NCBI RefSeq assembly: GCF_014042345.1
Contig: NZ_JACEZT010000014.1
Coordinates: 1 to 64,000 of the forward strand
From: Rugamonas brunnea
Lineage (GTDB): Bacteria > Pseudomonadota > Gammaproteobacteria > Burkholderiales > Burkholderiaceae_D
Length of the DNA stretch: 64,000 nt
Direction: 5' to 3'
Each line of letters starts with the position of its first letter. Position 1 is the stretch's first letter. Positions 35,527 to 44,341 of this stretch are shown here, one piece after another. The position numbers and the translations under genes are program-made. The notes under the pieces are model-generated. The model saw only the letters and a program-made list of their open reading frames with translations, did not search any database and had not been told where the DNA came from.

Positions 35527-35587
35527 CGATTTCAGCAACTTCCATACCTGCCTTGCAGGACAGACCAACACCACGGGAGAGTACCAA

Positions 35588-36973
35588 ATGAACGCACATC
35601 AGGGCGCCGCGCCGGCGCTGAAGCAAACACTGGGCACATTTCAGCTATGGGGCATCGCGGTTGGCCTGGTCATTTCGGGCGAGTATTTCGGCTGGAGTTA
35701 TGGCTGGGCTTCGGCGGGCACGCTGGGCTTTACCATCACCGCGCTGTTCATCGCGGCGATGTACGCCACCTTTATCTTCAGCTTCACCGAACTGACCACT
35801 TCCATTCCGCACGCCGGCGGCCCGTTCGCCTACAGCAAACGCGCCTACGGCCCGCTGGGCGGCTATCTGGCGGGGGCGGCCACGCTGATCGAATTCGTGT
35901 TCGCGCCGCCGGCCATCGCGCTGGCCATCGGCGCCTATCTGAACGTCCAATTCCCCGCCGTTGATCCGAAGACGGCGGCCGTGGGCGCCTACCTGGTGTT
36001 CATGACGCTCAACATCGTCGGCGTGCACGTGGCGGCCAGCTTCGAGCTGCTGATGACCTTGCTGGCCATCTTTGAACTGCTGGTGTTCATGGGCGTAGTC
36101 TCGCCCGGTTTTTCGCTCGGCCATTTCGTCAAGGGCGGCTGGTCCGGCCAGGACAGCTTCAGCGTCGCCGCGATCCCGGGCATGTTCGCCGCGATCCCGT
36201 TCGCCATCTGGTTCTTCCTCGCCATCGAAGGCGTGGCCATGGCGGCCGAGGAAGCCAAGGACCCGCGCCGTTCCATCCCCATCGCCTATATCTGCGGCAT
36301 CATCACCCTGGTGCTGCTGGCCGTCGGCGTGATGGTGTTCGCCGGTGGCGCGGGCGACTGGACCAAGCTGGCCAACATCAACGACCCGCTGCCGCAGGCG
36401 ATGAAGATCATCGTCGGCGAGCACAGCAACTGGCTGCACATGCTGGTGTGGCTGGGCCTGTTCGGCCTGATCGCCTCCTTCCACGGCATCATCCTCGGCT
36501 ATTCGCGTCAGATCTATGCGCTGGCCCGCGACGCTTACCTGCCGCGCTACTTCGCCAAGATCCATCCGCGTTTCCACACGCCGCACCGCGCCATCATCGC
36601 CGGCGGCGTGGTCGGCATCGCCGCCATCTACAGCGATGAGCTGATCAAGTTCGGCGGCCAGACGCTGACCGCCAACATCGTCACCATGTCGGTGTTCGGC
36701 GCCATCACCATGTACATCCTCAGCATGATGAGCCTGTTCAAGCTGCGCCGCACCGCGCCGGACATGCACCGTCCCTTCCGCGCCCCGTTCTACCCCGTGT
36801 TTCCGGCGTTCGCGCTGGCCGGCGCCGTGGTCTGCATGGCCACCATGATCTATTACAACCTGCTGGTGTTCGGCATCTTCGCCGCCTTCATGGCGGGCGG
36901 ATACGGGTTCTTCCTTTACACCAAGGACAGCCGGCAGCAGCATGCCGCCCTCACGTCCGCCGACGCCGCCTGA
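35588..36973 (+). CDS. eat: Ethanolamine permease (APC family)
   Basis: The 461-residue inner-membrane transporter has about 12 helices of the amino acid-polyamine-organocation family. The N-terminal ISGEYFGWSYGWASAGTLGF and the FLAIEGVAMAAEEAKDPRR segment (about 213-231) match ethanolamine permeases of the Eat type by recall. The GGGAGA ribosome site precedes the ATG. It is the first gene of a cluster with TorF and EutBC, which supports the substrate assignment. It differs from the EutH permease used with enteric microcompartments. Confidence 0.92.
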   Translation: MNAHQGAAPALKQTLGTFQLWGIAVGLVISGEYFGWSYGWASAGTLGFTITALFIAAMYATFIFSFTELTTSIPHAGGPFAYSKRAYGPLGGYLAGAATLIEFVFAPPAIALAIGAYLNVQFPAVDPKTAAVGAYLVFMTLNIVGVHVAASFELLMTLLAIFELLVFMGVVSPGFSLGHFVKGGWSGQDSFSVAAIPGMFAAIPFAIWFFLAIEGVAMAAEEAKDPRRSIPIAYICGIITLVLLAVGVMVFAGGAGDWTKLANINDPLPQAMKIIVGEHSNWLHMLVWLGLFGLIASFHGIILGYSRQIYALARDAYLPRYFAKIHPRFHTPHRAIIAGGVVGIAAIYSDELIKFGGQTLTANIVTMSVFGAITMYILSMMSLFKLRRTAPDMHRPFRAPFYPVFPAFALAGAVVCMATMIYYNLLVFGIFAAFMAGGYGFFLYTKDSRQQHAALTSADAA

Positions 36974-37008
36974 TGCCCATGTTTCGCTCTCACTTGCAAA
37001 GGAAAACC

Positions 37009-37848
37009 ATGACCACCTCCGCTCCACTGTTCTCCGCGCGCCACCTCGCCTGCTTGGGCGCCGCCGCCAGCGTGCTGGGCGCCGCCGCCGCCCATGCGGC
37101 CGATACGCCGGCCGCCGCGCCGGCGCCGGACTGGACCAACACCGGCAACGTCACGCTGGTGTCCGATTACCTGTTCCGCGGCGTTTCGCAAACGCAGGGC
37201 CATCCCACCGTGCAGGCCAACCTGGACTTCACCCACGCCAGCGGCCTGTACCTGGGCCTGTTCGGTTCCGGCGTATCGCACGCGGCCTACAACAACGGCA
37301 GCGGTTCCGAGATCGACCTGTACGGCGGCTACCGCTACCCGCTCAATGCGGACAGCAACATCGACGCCGGCCTGGTCACCTACTGGTATCCGGCCGCCCA
37401 CTACCAGACGGCCGGCGGCGACATCCGCTACCATACCCAGGACGCCAAGCTGGGCCTGAACATGGGCAGCTTCAACGTCTACGGCTGGCTGACCCTGAGC
37501 CAGCACTGGTTCGGCTTCGCCGTCGATCCCTACAGCGGCAAGAATGTGGACACGCGCGGCACGCTGTACGGCGAAGTGAACTGGAATCCGGAGCTGGCGC
37601 CGGGGCTGGCATTAAACCTGCATGCCGGTAAGCAGCACGTACGCAACATGAGCGCGTTCGATTTTGTCGACCTCAAGGCCGGCGTCACCAAGACGGTGGA
37701 CAATTGGGCGTTCTCGGCGGCGGCCGTCTATAACAACGGCGACGCCAGCCGCAACGGCACACCGCTGTGGACCTTCTTCGATGCCGACGGCAGCGGCAAG
37801 AACGTGGTGCGCAAGCGGCTGCTGCTGACGGCGGCGCGCAATTTCTAG
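37009..37848 (+). CDS. TorF-type outer-membrane beta-barrel protein
   Basis: The 279-residue protein has a signal peptide ending AAAHAAD (about residue 35) and then an outer-membrane barrel with the TIGR02001-type start (TLVSDYLFRGVSQTQGHPTVQANLDF). Its C-terminal Phe is the usual BAM signal. The start at 37009 is set by AAGGA; an in-frame ATG at 36973 lies in the tail of the permease gene. Placement between the ethanolamine permease and EutB suggests an outer-membrane entry channel for the substrate. That role is not described for the family and is inference. Confidence 0.82.
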   Translation: MTTSAPLFSARHLACLGAAASVLGAAAAHAADTPAAAPAPDWTNTGNVTLVSDYLFRGVSQTQGHPTVQANLDFTHASGLYLGLFGSGVSHAAYNNGSGSEIDLYGGYRYPLNADSNIDAGLVTYWYPAAHYQTAGGDIRYHTQDAKLGLNMGSFNVYGWLTLSQHWFGFAVDPYSGKNVDTRGTLYGEVNWNPELAPGLALNLHAGKQHVRNMSAFDFVDLKAGVTKTVDNWAFSAAAVYNNGDASRNGTPLWTFFDADGSGKNVVRKRLLLTAARNF

Positions 37849-37934
37849 GGGATGACCGGCATGGCGCCGGCCGGACGCATGACGGTATCAGCGGCAGGAT
37901 CAGCAACATCAGCAACTGCCGCGCAGGAGACAAC

Positions 37935-39326
37935 ATGAGCAGCTACGTACACCGGGTGGGCCACCGCACCTACCAGTTCCGCGACTTGAAGGACTTGATG
38001 GCCAAGGCCACGCCGGCCCGTTCGGGCGACTACCTGGCCGGCCTGGCCGCCGCCAGTGCCGAGGAAAGGGTGGCGGCGCAGATGGCGCTGGCGGCCCTGC
38101 CGCTGGACACCTTCCTCAGCGAGGCGCTGGTGCCGTACGAGCAGGACGAGGTGACACGGCTGATCATCGACAGCCACGACGCCGCCGCCTTCGCCCCCAT
38201 CGCCCACCTGACCGTGGGCGACTTCCGCAACTGGCTGCTCAGCGACGCGGCCGACACGGCGCAGCTGGCGCGCACGGCGCCCGGCATCACGCCGGAAATG
38301 GCGGCCGCCGTGTGCAAGCTGATGCGCATCCAGGACCTGATCCTGGTAGCGAAGAAATGCAGCGTGGTCACGCGCTTCCGCAACACCATCGGCCTGCCGG
38401 GACGCATGTCGACGCGGCTGCAGCCCAACCACCCGACCGACGACGCCAGCGGCATCGCCGCCAGCCTGCTCGATGGCCTGCTGTACGGCAGCGGCGACGC
38501 CGTCATCGGCATCAATCCGGCCACCGACAACTTGCCGCAGGTGATCAAGATCGTCACCATGCTCGACGAGATCATCGCCCGCTACGGCATACCCACCCAG
38601 TCCTGCGTGCTGACCCACGTCACCAACACCATCGCCGCCATCGAACGGGGCGCGCCGGTGGACCTGGTGTTCCAGTCCATCGCCGGCACCGAGCAGGCCA
38701 ACGCCGGCTTCGGCATCAACCTGGCCTTGCTGGCCGAGGCGCAGCAAGCGGCGTTGTCGTTGCGGCGCGGCACAGTGGGCGACAATGTGATGTATTTTGA
38801 GACAGGGCAGGGCAGTGCGCTGTCGGCCAACGCCCACCATGGCGTCGACCAGCAGACCTGCGAGGCGCGCGCCTACGCCGTGGCGCGGCGGTTCCAGCCG
38901 CTGCTGGTCAATTCGGTGGTCGGCTTCATCGGCCCCGAATACCTGTACGATGGCCGGCAGATCATCCGCGCCGGCCTGGAAGACCATTTCTGCGCCAAGC
39001 TGCTGGGCCTGCCCATGGGCTGCGACGTGTGCTACACCAACCATGCCGAGGCCGACCAGGACGACATGGACGTGCTGCTGACCCTGCTGGGCACGGCTGG
39101 CTGCACCTTCGTCATGGGCATCCCCGGGTCTGACGACATCATGCTCAACTACCAGACCACCTCCTTCCACGATGCGCTGTACGCGCGCCGCGCGCTGGGC
39201 CTGCAGCCGGCGCCGGAGTTCGCAGCGTGGCTGAAGGAGATGGAGATCTTCACCCGTGACGATTACGTCACCCTGGGCAAGGCGCTGCCGCCGGCGTTCC
39301 AGCCGGCGCTGCTGCGGTTGCAATGA
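37935..39326 (+). CDS. eutB: Ethanolamine ammonia-lyase large subunit
   Basis: EutB is the catalytic subunit of the B12-dependent lyase converting ethanolamine to acetaldehyde and ammonia. The 463-residue protein matches the usual length (about 453-465). Diagnostic segments are [17 protein letters not shown] (near 155), the substrate-loop EQAN and the C-terminal region [19 protein letters not shown]. The ATG at 37935 follows AGGAGA; the frame is open upstream within the TorF gene. It overlaps or abuts eutC downstream. No EutA reactivase or microcompartment shell gene is present. Confidence 0.97.
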   Translation: MSSYVHRVGHRTYQFRDLKDLMAKATPARSGDYLAGLAAASAEERVAAQMALAALPLDTFLSEALVPYEQDEVTRLIIDSHDAAAFAPIAHLTVGDFRNWLLSDAADTAQLARTAPGITPEMAAAVCKLMRIQDLILVAKKCSVVTRFRNTIGLPGRMSTRLQPNHPTDDASGIAASLLDGLLYGSGDAVIGINPATDNLPQVIKIVTMLDEIIARYGIPTQSCVLTHVTNTIAAIERGAPVDLVFQSIAGTEQANAGFGINLALLAEAQQAALSLRRGTVGDNVMYFETGQGSALSANAHHGVDQQTCEARAYAVARRFQPLLVNSVVGFIGPEYLYDGRQIIRAGLEDHFCAKLLGLPMGCDVCYTNHAEADQDDMDVLLTLLGTAGCTFVMGIPGSDDIMLNYQTTSFHDALYARRALGLQPAPEFAAWLKEMEIFTRDDYVTLGKALPPAFQPALLRLQ

Positions 39327-39343
39327 GCGCGCGGAGAGACGGC

Positions 39344-40147
39344 ATGAGCATTCCGGACGACGACATCGTCACGCCCAATCCCTGGCAGGCGCTGCGCCGC
39401 TACACGGACGCGCGCGTGGCGCTGGGCCGCAGCGGCGTGAGCCAGCCGACGGCGCCGCAGCTGGCCTTCCAGCTGGCCCATGCGCAGGCGCGCGACGCCG
39501 TGCACCGCGCGCTCGACCATGCGGCGCTGGCGCAGTCGCTGCACACGGCGCTGGGCTGGTCCTGTTTGCAGCTGCACAGCGCTGCCGCCAGCCGGCAAGT
39601 CTATCTGCAGCGGCCGGACCTGGGCCGCAGCCTGTCCGAGCCATCGCGGCAGTTGTTGCGCGAGCGCACGCCGGCGGCCGGCGACCTGGCCATCGTCATC
39701 GCCGACGGCCTGTCGGCCCTGGCCATCGAACAGCATGCCTTGCCCTTCCTGCAAGTGCTGGCGGCGCGCCTGGCGCCGGACGACTGGACGCTGGCGCCGC
39801 CCGCCATCGTGCGGCAGGGGCGGGTGGCCGTGGGCGACGAGATCGCCCAGCTGCTGGGCGCGCGCATGGTGGTGGTGCTGATCGGCGAGCGGCCCGGCCT
39901 CAGTTCGCCCGACAGCATGGGCTTGTACCTGAGCTGGGCGCCGCGGGTGGGCATGAGCGACGCCGGGCGCAACTGCATCTCCAATGTCCGGCCGGCCGGC
40001 CAGGGCTATGATGAGGCGGCCTACCGGCTGCACTATCTGCTGACCCAGGCGCGCCAGCGCCAGTTGTCCGGCGTGGCGCTGAAGGATGAAACGGCGGGCG
40101 CCGCGCTGGCGGCGGAGGCGGCGCAGCGCAATTTCCTGCTCGACTGA
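39344..40147 (+). CDS. eutC: Ethanolamine ammonia-lyase small subunit
   Basis: EutC is the B12-binding small subunit of ethanolamine ammonia-lyase. The 267-residue protein has the family segments [11 protein letters not shown] near the start, the central [13 protein letters not shown] and the C-terminal [19 protein letters not shown] and [11 protein letters not shown]. The ATG at 39344 has GGAG seven bases upstream; another ATG at 39323 overlaps the eutB stop and would add seven residues. It is the last gene of the operon. I see no strong terminator in the 66-base spacer before the next gene, which is on the other strand. Confidence 0.95.
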   Translation: MSIPDDDIVTPNPWQALRRYTDARVALGRSGVSQPTAPQLAFQLAHAQARDAVHRALDHAALAQSLHTALGWSCLQLHSAAASRQVYLQRPDLGRSLSEPSRQLLRERTPAAGDLAIVIADGLSALAIEQHALPFLQVLAARLAPDDWTLAPPAIVRQGRVAVGDEIAQLLGARMVVVLIGERPGLSSPDSMGLYLSWAPRVGMSDAGRNCISNVRPAGQGYDEAAYRLHYLLTQARQRQLSGVALKDETAGAALAAEAAQRNFLLD

Positions 40148-40213
40148 TGTAGCAAGCGACGGCCGATGGCTGGCGCCAGCAGGTGGCCCCGGCGCCGGCC
40201 CCCTTGGCCCGCC

Positions 40214-40654
40214 TCAGTGGCTGGCCGTGTGCGCGCCCTTGAGCGCCGTGGGGCAGGCCGTGGAGCGGATACGGAAGTAGCTGCGGCCGTCGTCGAGCGA
40301 GCGCAGCACGATCTTTTCCTGCGTCAGGCTGACGATCTTGTCCTTGAGGATGGCGCCGTCGGACAGGATGGAGGTGAGGATGCCGTCGCGCAGCGTCCAG
40401 CGCACCGTGATGCGCTCGGCCAGCTTGCGGCAGGCCATGTCCTTGTACTCGAAATAGGTGTAGGTGCCGTTGGCCAGGAAGGTTTCGCGCGACGGGATGC
40501 GCTCGAAGTCGGGGCTGTCGGGCGGGTTGATCCAGGTGCCGACCAGCAGCGCGCTCAGGGCTGCGTCATCGGTCCCGGCATCGGCGGCGGAACAGGCCGG
40601 CGACAGCGCCAGCGCGGCCGTCAGCAGCGCCGCCGCGGCGGTTTTTTCTAGCAT
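40214..40654 (-). CDS. Exported hypothetical protein, possibly lipocalin-like
   Basis: The 146-residue protein has a signal peptide (MLEKTAAAALLTAALALSPA) with an early Cys that could also mark a lipoprotein. The mature part starts GTWINPPDSPDFERIPSRE and runs as alternating strands with ITVRWTLRDGILTSIL and KIVLRSLDDGRSYF. This resembles a small lipocalin-like beta-barrel, a fold guess only. The start at 40654 is preceded by AAGGA. The gene converges on eutC and is divergent from the YafY-type regulator at 40824, so that regulator may control it. Function unknown. Confidence 0.6.
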   Translation of the reverse strand: MLEKTAAAALLTAALALSPACSAADAGTDDAALSALLVGTWINPPDSPDFERIPSRETFLANGTYTYFEYKDMACRKLAERITVRWTLRDGILTSILSDGAILKDKIVSLTQEKIVLRSLDDGRSYFRIRSTACPTALKGAHTASH

Positions 40655-40823
40655 GGATGATCCTTGCGCCTGCCGGGCGGGGTGGGGGCCGGGCGGTGCA
40701 TATTGTTGGTAAATGGAAATAACTATGGGCATTAGGATAATCCAGGATGCAGGATGATAGCCACAAATTTGTCATAATGCCGTACCGGCCGTATGGTCAA
40801 ACAGTTGCGGGGATGGAAAGACG

Positions 40824-41519
40824 ATGAGCCGTACCGGCCGATTATTCATGCTGATGGACGCCATGCGCGGCTACCGCCGGCCCGTCACGGCGGCCCGGCT
40901 GGCCGAGCAACTGGGCGTGTCGGTACGCACCATCTACCGCGATATCCAGACCCTGAGCGGGCTGGGCGCGCCGCTCGAAGGCGAGGCCGGGGTCGGTTAC
41001 ATGCTGCGGGCCGGTTTCTTCCTGCCGCCGCTGATGTTCGGCGCCGACGAGCTGGAGGCGCTGGTGCTGGGCGCGCGCTGGGTGCGGCGCCAGGGCGACG
41101 AGGCGCTGGCCCAGGCCGCCACCAATGCGCTGGCCAAGATCGCCGCCGCCACCCCCAAGGATTTGCGCGACGACATGGCCGAGACCAGCCTGTGGGTGCC
41201 GCTGGGCGTGAGCCAGCCCGACGCCAGCGACGCCTTCGTGCGTCCCGTGCGCGAGGCGATCCGCTACCAGCACCGGCTGCGCATCCAGTACCGCGACGAG
41301 CAGGGCGCCGAATCGGAGCGCTACGTGTGGCCGTTCGCGCTGGCCTTCCTCGAAGGCAAGCGCCTGCTGGCGGCCTGGTGCGAATTGCGCGGCGCCTACC
41401 GCCACTTCCGCATCGACCGCATCGCGGCGGCCGCATCGACCGGGGAACGCTACCCGGTGCGGCGCCATGCGCTGCTCAAGACCTGGCGCAGCGAACAGGG
41501 CTTGCGTGAGGATGCCTGA
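40824..41519 (+). CDS. YafY-family HTH/WYL-domain transcriptional regulator
   Basis: The 231-residue DNA-binding protein has an N-terminal DeoR-type winged helix (about 1-60, VTAARLAEQLGVSVRTIYRDIQTL). The middle and C-terminal part belong to the WYL group (about 120-230), with the segment YRDEQGAESERYVWPFALAFLEGKRLLAAW in the ligand-binding core. Regulators of this type sense small molecules, possibly nucleotides. It diverges from the small exported protein at 40214. A possible terminator lies 200 bases downstream, in the region that may encode a small RNA. Confidence 0.9.
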   Translation: MSRTGRLFMLMDAMRGYRRPVTAARLAEQLGVSVRTIYRDIQTLSGLGAPLEGEAGVGYMLRAGFFLPPLMFGADELEALVLGARWVRRQGDEALAQAATNALAKIAAATPKDLRDDMAETSLWVPLGVSQPDASDAFVRPVREAIRYQHRLRIQYRDEQGAESERYVWPFALAFLEGKRLLAAWCELRGAYRHFRIDRIAAAASTGERYPVRRHALLKTWRSEQGLREDA

Positions 41520-41644
41520 ACGGGACAGGTGCGGCGGGCTGGTGGCCCGCCGCGCCGTCGTGGTGCCGGGCGGATGGCCCGGCTCGGCCGTGCCCGCGGC
41601 GGACTGCGCGGACACGCACGGTGCCGAATCGACAATATTGCGCG

Positions 41645-41757
41645 CTATGTGCGCTGCCGCACGGAAAACGGCCCATGCGGCGCGTAAGCTGCATGTATCT
41701 CTTTCGGGAGATCCCTAGTTTTGGACTTTGCCCGCCTCTCCGGCGGGCTTTTTTTTT
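41645..41757 (+). ncRNA. Candidate small RNA (three hairpins ending in an intrinsic terminator)
   Basis: In a 237-base intergenic region, three hairpins follow one another. The first is GTGCG with CGCAC (41649-41662). The second is ATCTCT with GGAGAT closed by a TTCG loop (41697-41712). The third is a 7-bp GCCCGCC stem (41730-41736 with 41742-41748) followed by nine T residues to 41757. The terminator lies 200 bases beyond the preceding gene, farther than usual, which favours a separate transcript. No promoter was identified, and the start of the RNA is a guess. It could instead be the long 3' untranslated region of the YafY-type gene. Confidence 0.4.
41730..41757 (+). terminator. Intrinsic terminator before ompW
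   Basis: A perfect 7-bp stem with loop TCTCC is followed by nine T residues. The T-run is on the plus strand only, so it serves a rightward transcript and ends at the ompW stop codon. Confidence 0.85.
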
Positions 41758-42440
41758 CAGAACGCGTAGCCCAGGGCCAGCACCCAGGCGGACGGGTTGA
41801 AGCGGATGGTCGTCGCGCGCGCGATGCCGGCCGTGTCGGACTGGTAATGGCTGTTCACGCGCACCCGGGAATAGGACGCGATTACGCTGAGTTCGGGTGT
41901 GAGCCGGTACGACAAGCCAGCCGTCGCCGCCGGGCCGACCGAACGCGACAGGCTGATGCGGGTCGGGCCGCCGTTGACGGCGTCGCCGGCCGGGGTCGAA
42001 CTGCGTTCGTAAAACCAGGTGGCATTCACGCCCAGGCCGATGGCGGGCCGCAGCGCGTCATCCTCGGCGCCGAAGCGGTAGTGCAGCAGCAGCGTGGGCG
42101 AGCACCATTTCGCCGTCGCCACCAGTTGCCCGTCGAACGGGACCGAACCCAGTTTGGCGGGCCCCCTGCCCACCGTGCGCGTGGTCGGCGGCACGCCGGC
42201 GGCCAGTTCCAGCTCCCAGTGCGGCGCCAGCCGCCGCGCATAAGCCAGATACGGCGTGCGCACCGATTGCACCGCCAGGTTGACGCCGGGCGGCGTGAAC
42301 GGCCCCGTCACGTCGTCGGCGTGGCTGGCATAGCTGACCGCGTAGATGCCGGCGCGCAGCTGGTTGGCGGGCATGTCGTCGGCGTGCGCCGTGGCAGGGC
42401 CGGCCAGCAAGGCCAGCGCCCAGATCGATGACTTGTTCAT
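41757..42440 (-). CDS. ompW: OmpW-family outer membrane protein
   Basis: The 227-residue beta-barrel has a signal peptide ending near residue 21 (ATAHADD). The OmpW pattern follows: LRAGIYAVSY at the mature N-terminus, VNLAVQSVRTPYLAYARRLAPHWELELAAGVP (about 60-90), FGAEDDALRPAIGLGVNATWFYE, and a C-terminal aromatic residue (GYAF). OmpW proteins form small hydrophobic channels through the outer membrane. Its ATG overlaps the stop of the upstream esterase gene (ATGA), so the two form an operon. A porin for the hydrophobic products of that esterase is plausible but unproven. Confidence 0.88.
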   Translation of the reverse strand: MNKSSIWALALLAGPATAHADDMPANQLRAGIYAVSYASHADDVTGPFTPPGVNLAVQSVRTPYLAYARRLAPHWELELAAGVPPTTRTVGRGPAKLGSVPFDGQLVATAKWCSPTLLLHYRFGAEDDALRPAIGLGVNATWFYERSSTPAGDAVNGGPTRISLSRSVGPAATAGLSYRLTPELSVIASYSRVRVNSHYQSDTAGIARATTIRFNPSAWVLALGYAF

Positions 42441-44179
42441 TGTTTCGCTTCCTTCACAAAGCCGGCGAAATACGCTTGCGCCGCCACTTCGCACGCCGTT
42501 TGCACCAGCGGGTAGTGGTAGTTGGCCATGATGGCTTCACCCACGTGGGTGGCCAGTTCGTCGGCCCGGGTCACGCCCTGGGCGCGGAAATAGTCGACCG
42601 CCTGCGCGGCCACGCTGGCCAGGCCGAGCGCCATCGCGCCCTGCGCGCTGCCCGCTGGCGTGGCCGAAAAATATGACGCCACGGCGGTCCGCACGGCCGC
42701 GCTTTGCTGCGCGCTGGACGCTTCCGGCGCGGCCATCACCACTTGCGCGACGATGCCGCCGACCACGCTGGCCACCTGTCCGGCCGAGGCGCGCTCGCCA
42801 TGGGAGGTGGGGTCCACGTCCACCACGCGCACCTGGCCCGAGGCCACCTGCGGCGCCCACAAGCCCTGCATGGTCAGCGTGTTGACCGGGTAATTCACGT
42901 CCGGATCGTTCATGCCGCCGCACAGCATCTGGGGTGCGCGCGGCTGCCAGCCGCGCAGATCGTTCTTTTTCAGCGCGCGGCGCATCGGCGAGGCGGGTTC
43001 GGCGGATGGCGGCATCAGGTCGCCGCCCGGCTGGAGCGCGCCGTCCGGCGTGGCCAGCGCGTCGCGCGCGTAGGCCGTGCGGAAGCTGTTGCGGAACAAG
43101 GCCGGCTGGCCGAAGCCGAGCGCGGCGATCGGATTGAGCGTGGCGTCGGGCGCGGCCAGCGCCGCGTCCAGCGCGGCGTCGCCGGTGCGCGGCGTGGCGC
43201 TGTCGAAGATGGCCAGCATGGGCAGCTTGCCCGTGCTGAACAGCGTGCTGGCGCTGTACTGGCCGGGCAGCAGCGCGGCGATGCCGTTGGCGTAGGTGGC
43301 GTCGTACACGTCGGCCGGCGTCGCGTACAGGTTGCCGTAGGCGTGCTGGTAGCTGTTGATCACCAGCGGGTAGTAGATGGAGCCGCCGAAACCCACGTCG
43401 CCGTGCGCGAACACGGCGTCGCCAAAGGCCAGCATGGCGTAGGGGCCGGACATGGGCGCGGCCGCCGTCACGTGCATGCCGGCGGCCTCCATCGCGCGGT
43501 GGGTGGCCATGGCCACGTGGCCGCCTTCCGAATAGCCGGTGATGAACAACTGGCCGTTGTCGGACACCCCGGCGGGCAAGCCGGCCGCCAGCGCCGCGCG
43601 CGCCGCCGCCAGCGCGTCGACCATCTCGTGCGACTGCTGCTCGGCGTTGGTGTAGGGATGGTAGGGCAGGGGCGAGCTGTCGTAGCCGGCATAGTTGGAC
43701 GCCACCACGATGTAGCCGTGGGCGGCGAAGAAGGCGGCCATGATGGCGCTTTCGGCCCAGCCCTCGTTGGACGGATCGTTGATGGCGGCGATGTTGTAGC
43801 CGCGGGTGACGGCCGTGCCGTGCGTGTACAGCAGCACCGGGCGCGGGCCGGAACAGCCGGCGCCGCCGGTGGGCAGCATCAGCGCGCCCGAGGCGGAGGT
43901 GGGTTCGGCCGCGCCGCCCGTGGTGCGGTACTGGAAGTAGTGGAAATCGACGCCGCAGGCTGGGGCGCCGGCCATGGCCAGCAATTGCTGGCCGTCGCTG
44001 GTCGCGCCCAGCTGGGCGGCCAGGTCGTCGCGGTTCAGCGAGGCCACCCGCAGCGGCGGCGCCTGCATCAAGGTGCCGGCTGTGGTGGCGGGGTTGGCGG
44101 TGCCGCCCGGCGTGCCTGGGCCGCAGCCCGTGAGCGCCAGCAGCGCGCCGGCGGCGCCCGCCATGAGTATCGATCGCAT
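42437..44179 (-). CDS. Lipoprotein alpha/beta-hydrolase, secretory lipase-like
   Basis: The 580-residue protein has a lipobox (LALTGCG, Cys at about 19) and so is lipid-anchored in the envelope. An alpha/beta-hydrolase core follows, with the oxyanion region YTHGTAVTRGYN and the nucleophile elbow GYSEGGHV (Ser near 230). The ending NYPVNTLTMQGLWAP and the Asp-rich stretch VDVDPTSHGER would provide the other catalytic residues. It resembles secretory lipases/esterases of the LIP group. The start at 44179 follows AGGAGA; an open frame continues upstream to 44824 but only as antisense of the luxR gene. It is operonic with ompW. Confidence 0.8.
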   Translation of the reverse strand: MRSILMAGAAGALLALTGCGPGTPGGTANPATTAGTLMQAPPLRVASLNRDDLAAQLGATSDGQQLLAMAGAPACGVDFHYFQYRTTGGAAEPTSASGALMLPTGGAGCSGPRPVLLYTHGTAVTRGYNIAAINDPSNEGWAESAIMAAFFAAHGYIVVASNYAGYDSSPLPYHPYTNAEQQSHEMVDALAAARAALAAGLPAGVSDNGQLFITGYSEGGHVAMATHRAMEAAGMHVTAAAPMSGPYAMLAFGDAVFAHGDVGFGGSIYYPLVINSYQHAYGNLYATPADVYDATYANGIAALLPGQYSASTLFSTGKLPMLAIFDSATPRTGDAALDAALAAPDATLNPIAALGFGQPALFRNSFRTAYARDALATPDGALQPGGDLMPPSAEPASPMRRALKKNDLRGWQPRAPQMLCGGMNDPDVNYPVNTLTMQGLWAPQVASGQVRVVDVDPTSHGERASAGQVASVVGGIVAQVVMAAPEASSAQQSAAVRTAVASYFSATPAGSAQGAMALGLASVAAQAVDYFRAQGVTRADELATHVGEAIMANYHYPLVQTACEVAAQAYFAGFVKEAKQ

Positions 44180-44224
44180 GTTGTCTCCTGTTGTTGGTGT
44201 TGGTGTGGTGTTGGTGTGTTTGGG
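44180..44224 (-). promoter_or_regulatory. CA-rich leader of the esterase-ompW operon
   Basis: On the minus strand the 45 bases before the esterase ATG are almost purely A and C, made of short repeats of the kind CACCAA and ACCAAC, and end in the ribosome site AGGAGA. Such unstructured AC-rich leaders enhance translation and are typical binding sites of small regulatory RNAs of the GcvB type. The extent of the transcript is not known. Confidence 0.45.
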
Positions 44225-44341
44225 CTGACAGCATGGTGGAAGCGCAACGGCGGCGCCACTCCGCAAATGCAGGGGGCGGCCGCCGTAGCCGCGCCGCCGC
44301 GGCTGGGCTATGATCGGAACCGACTCGACCCGGGAGTGACC

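Noticed and set aside
36973-37008. An in-frame ATG at the permease stop as start of the TorF-type gene
   Set aside because: It lacks a ribosome site, while the ATG at 37009 has AAGGA and gives a proper signal peptide.
42704-44341. Upstream extension of the LuxR-type frame through the esterase region
   Set aside because: This part is antisense of the esterase gene and low in complexity. The ribosome site CGGGAG places the real start near 44342.
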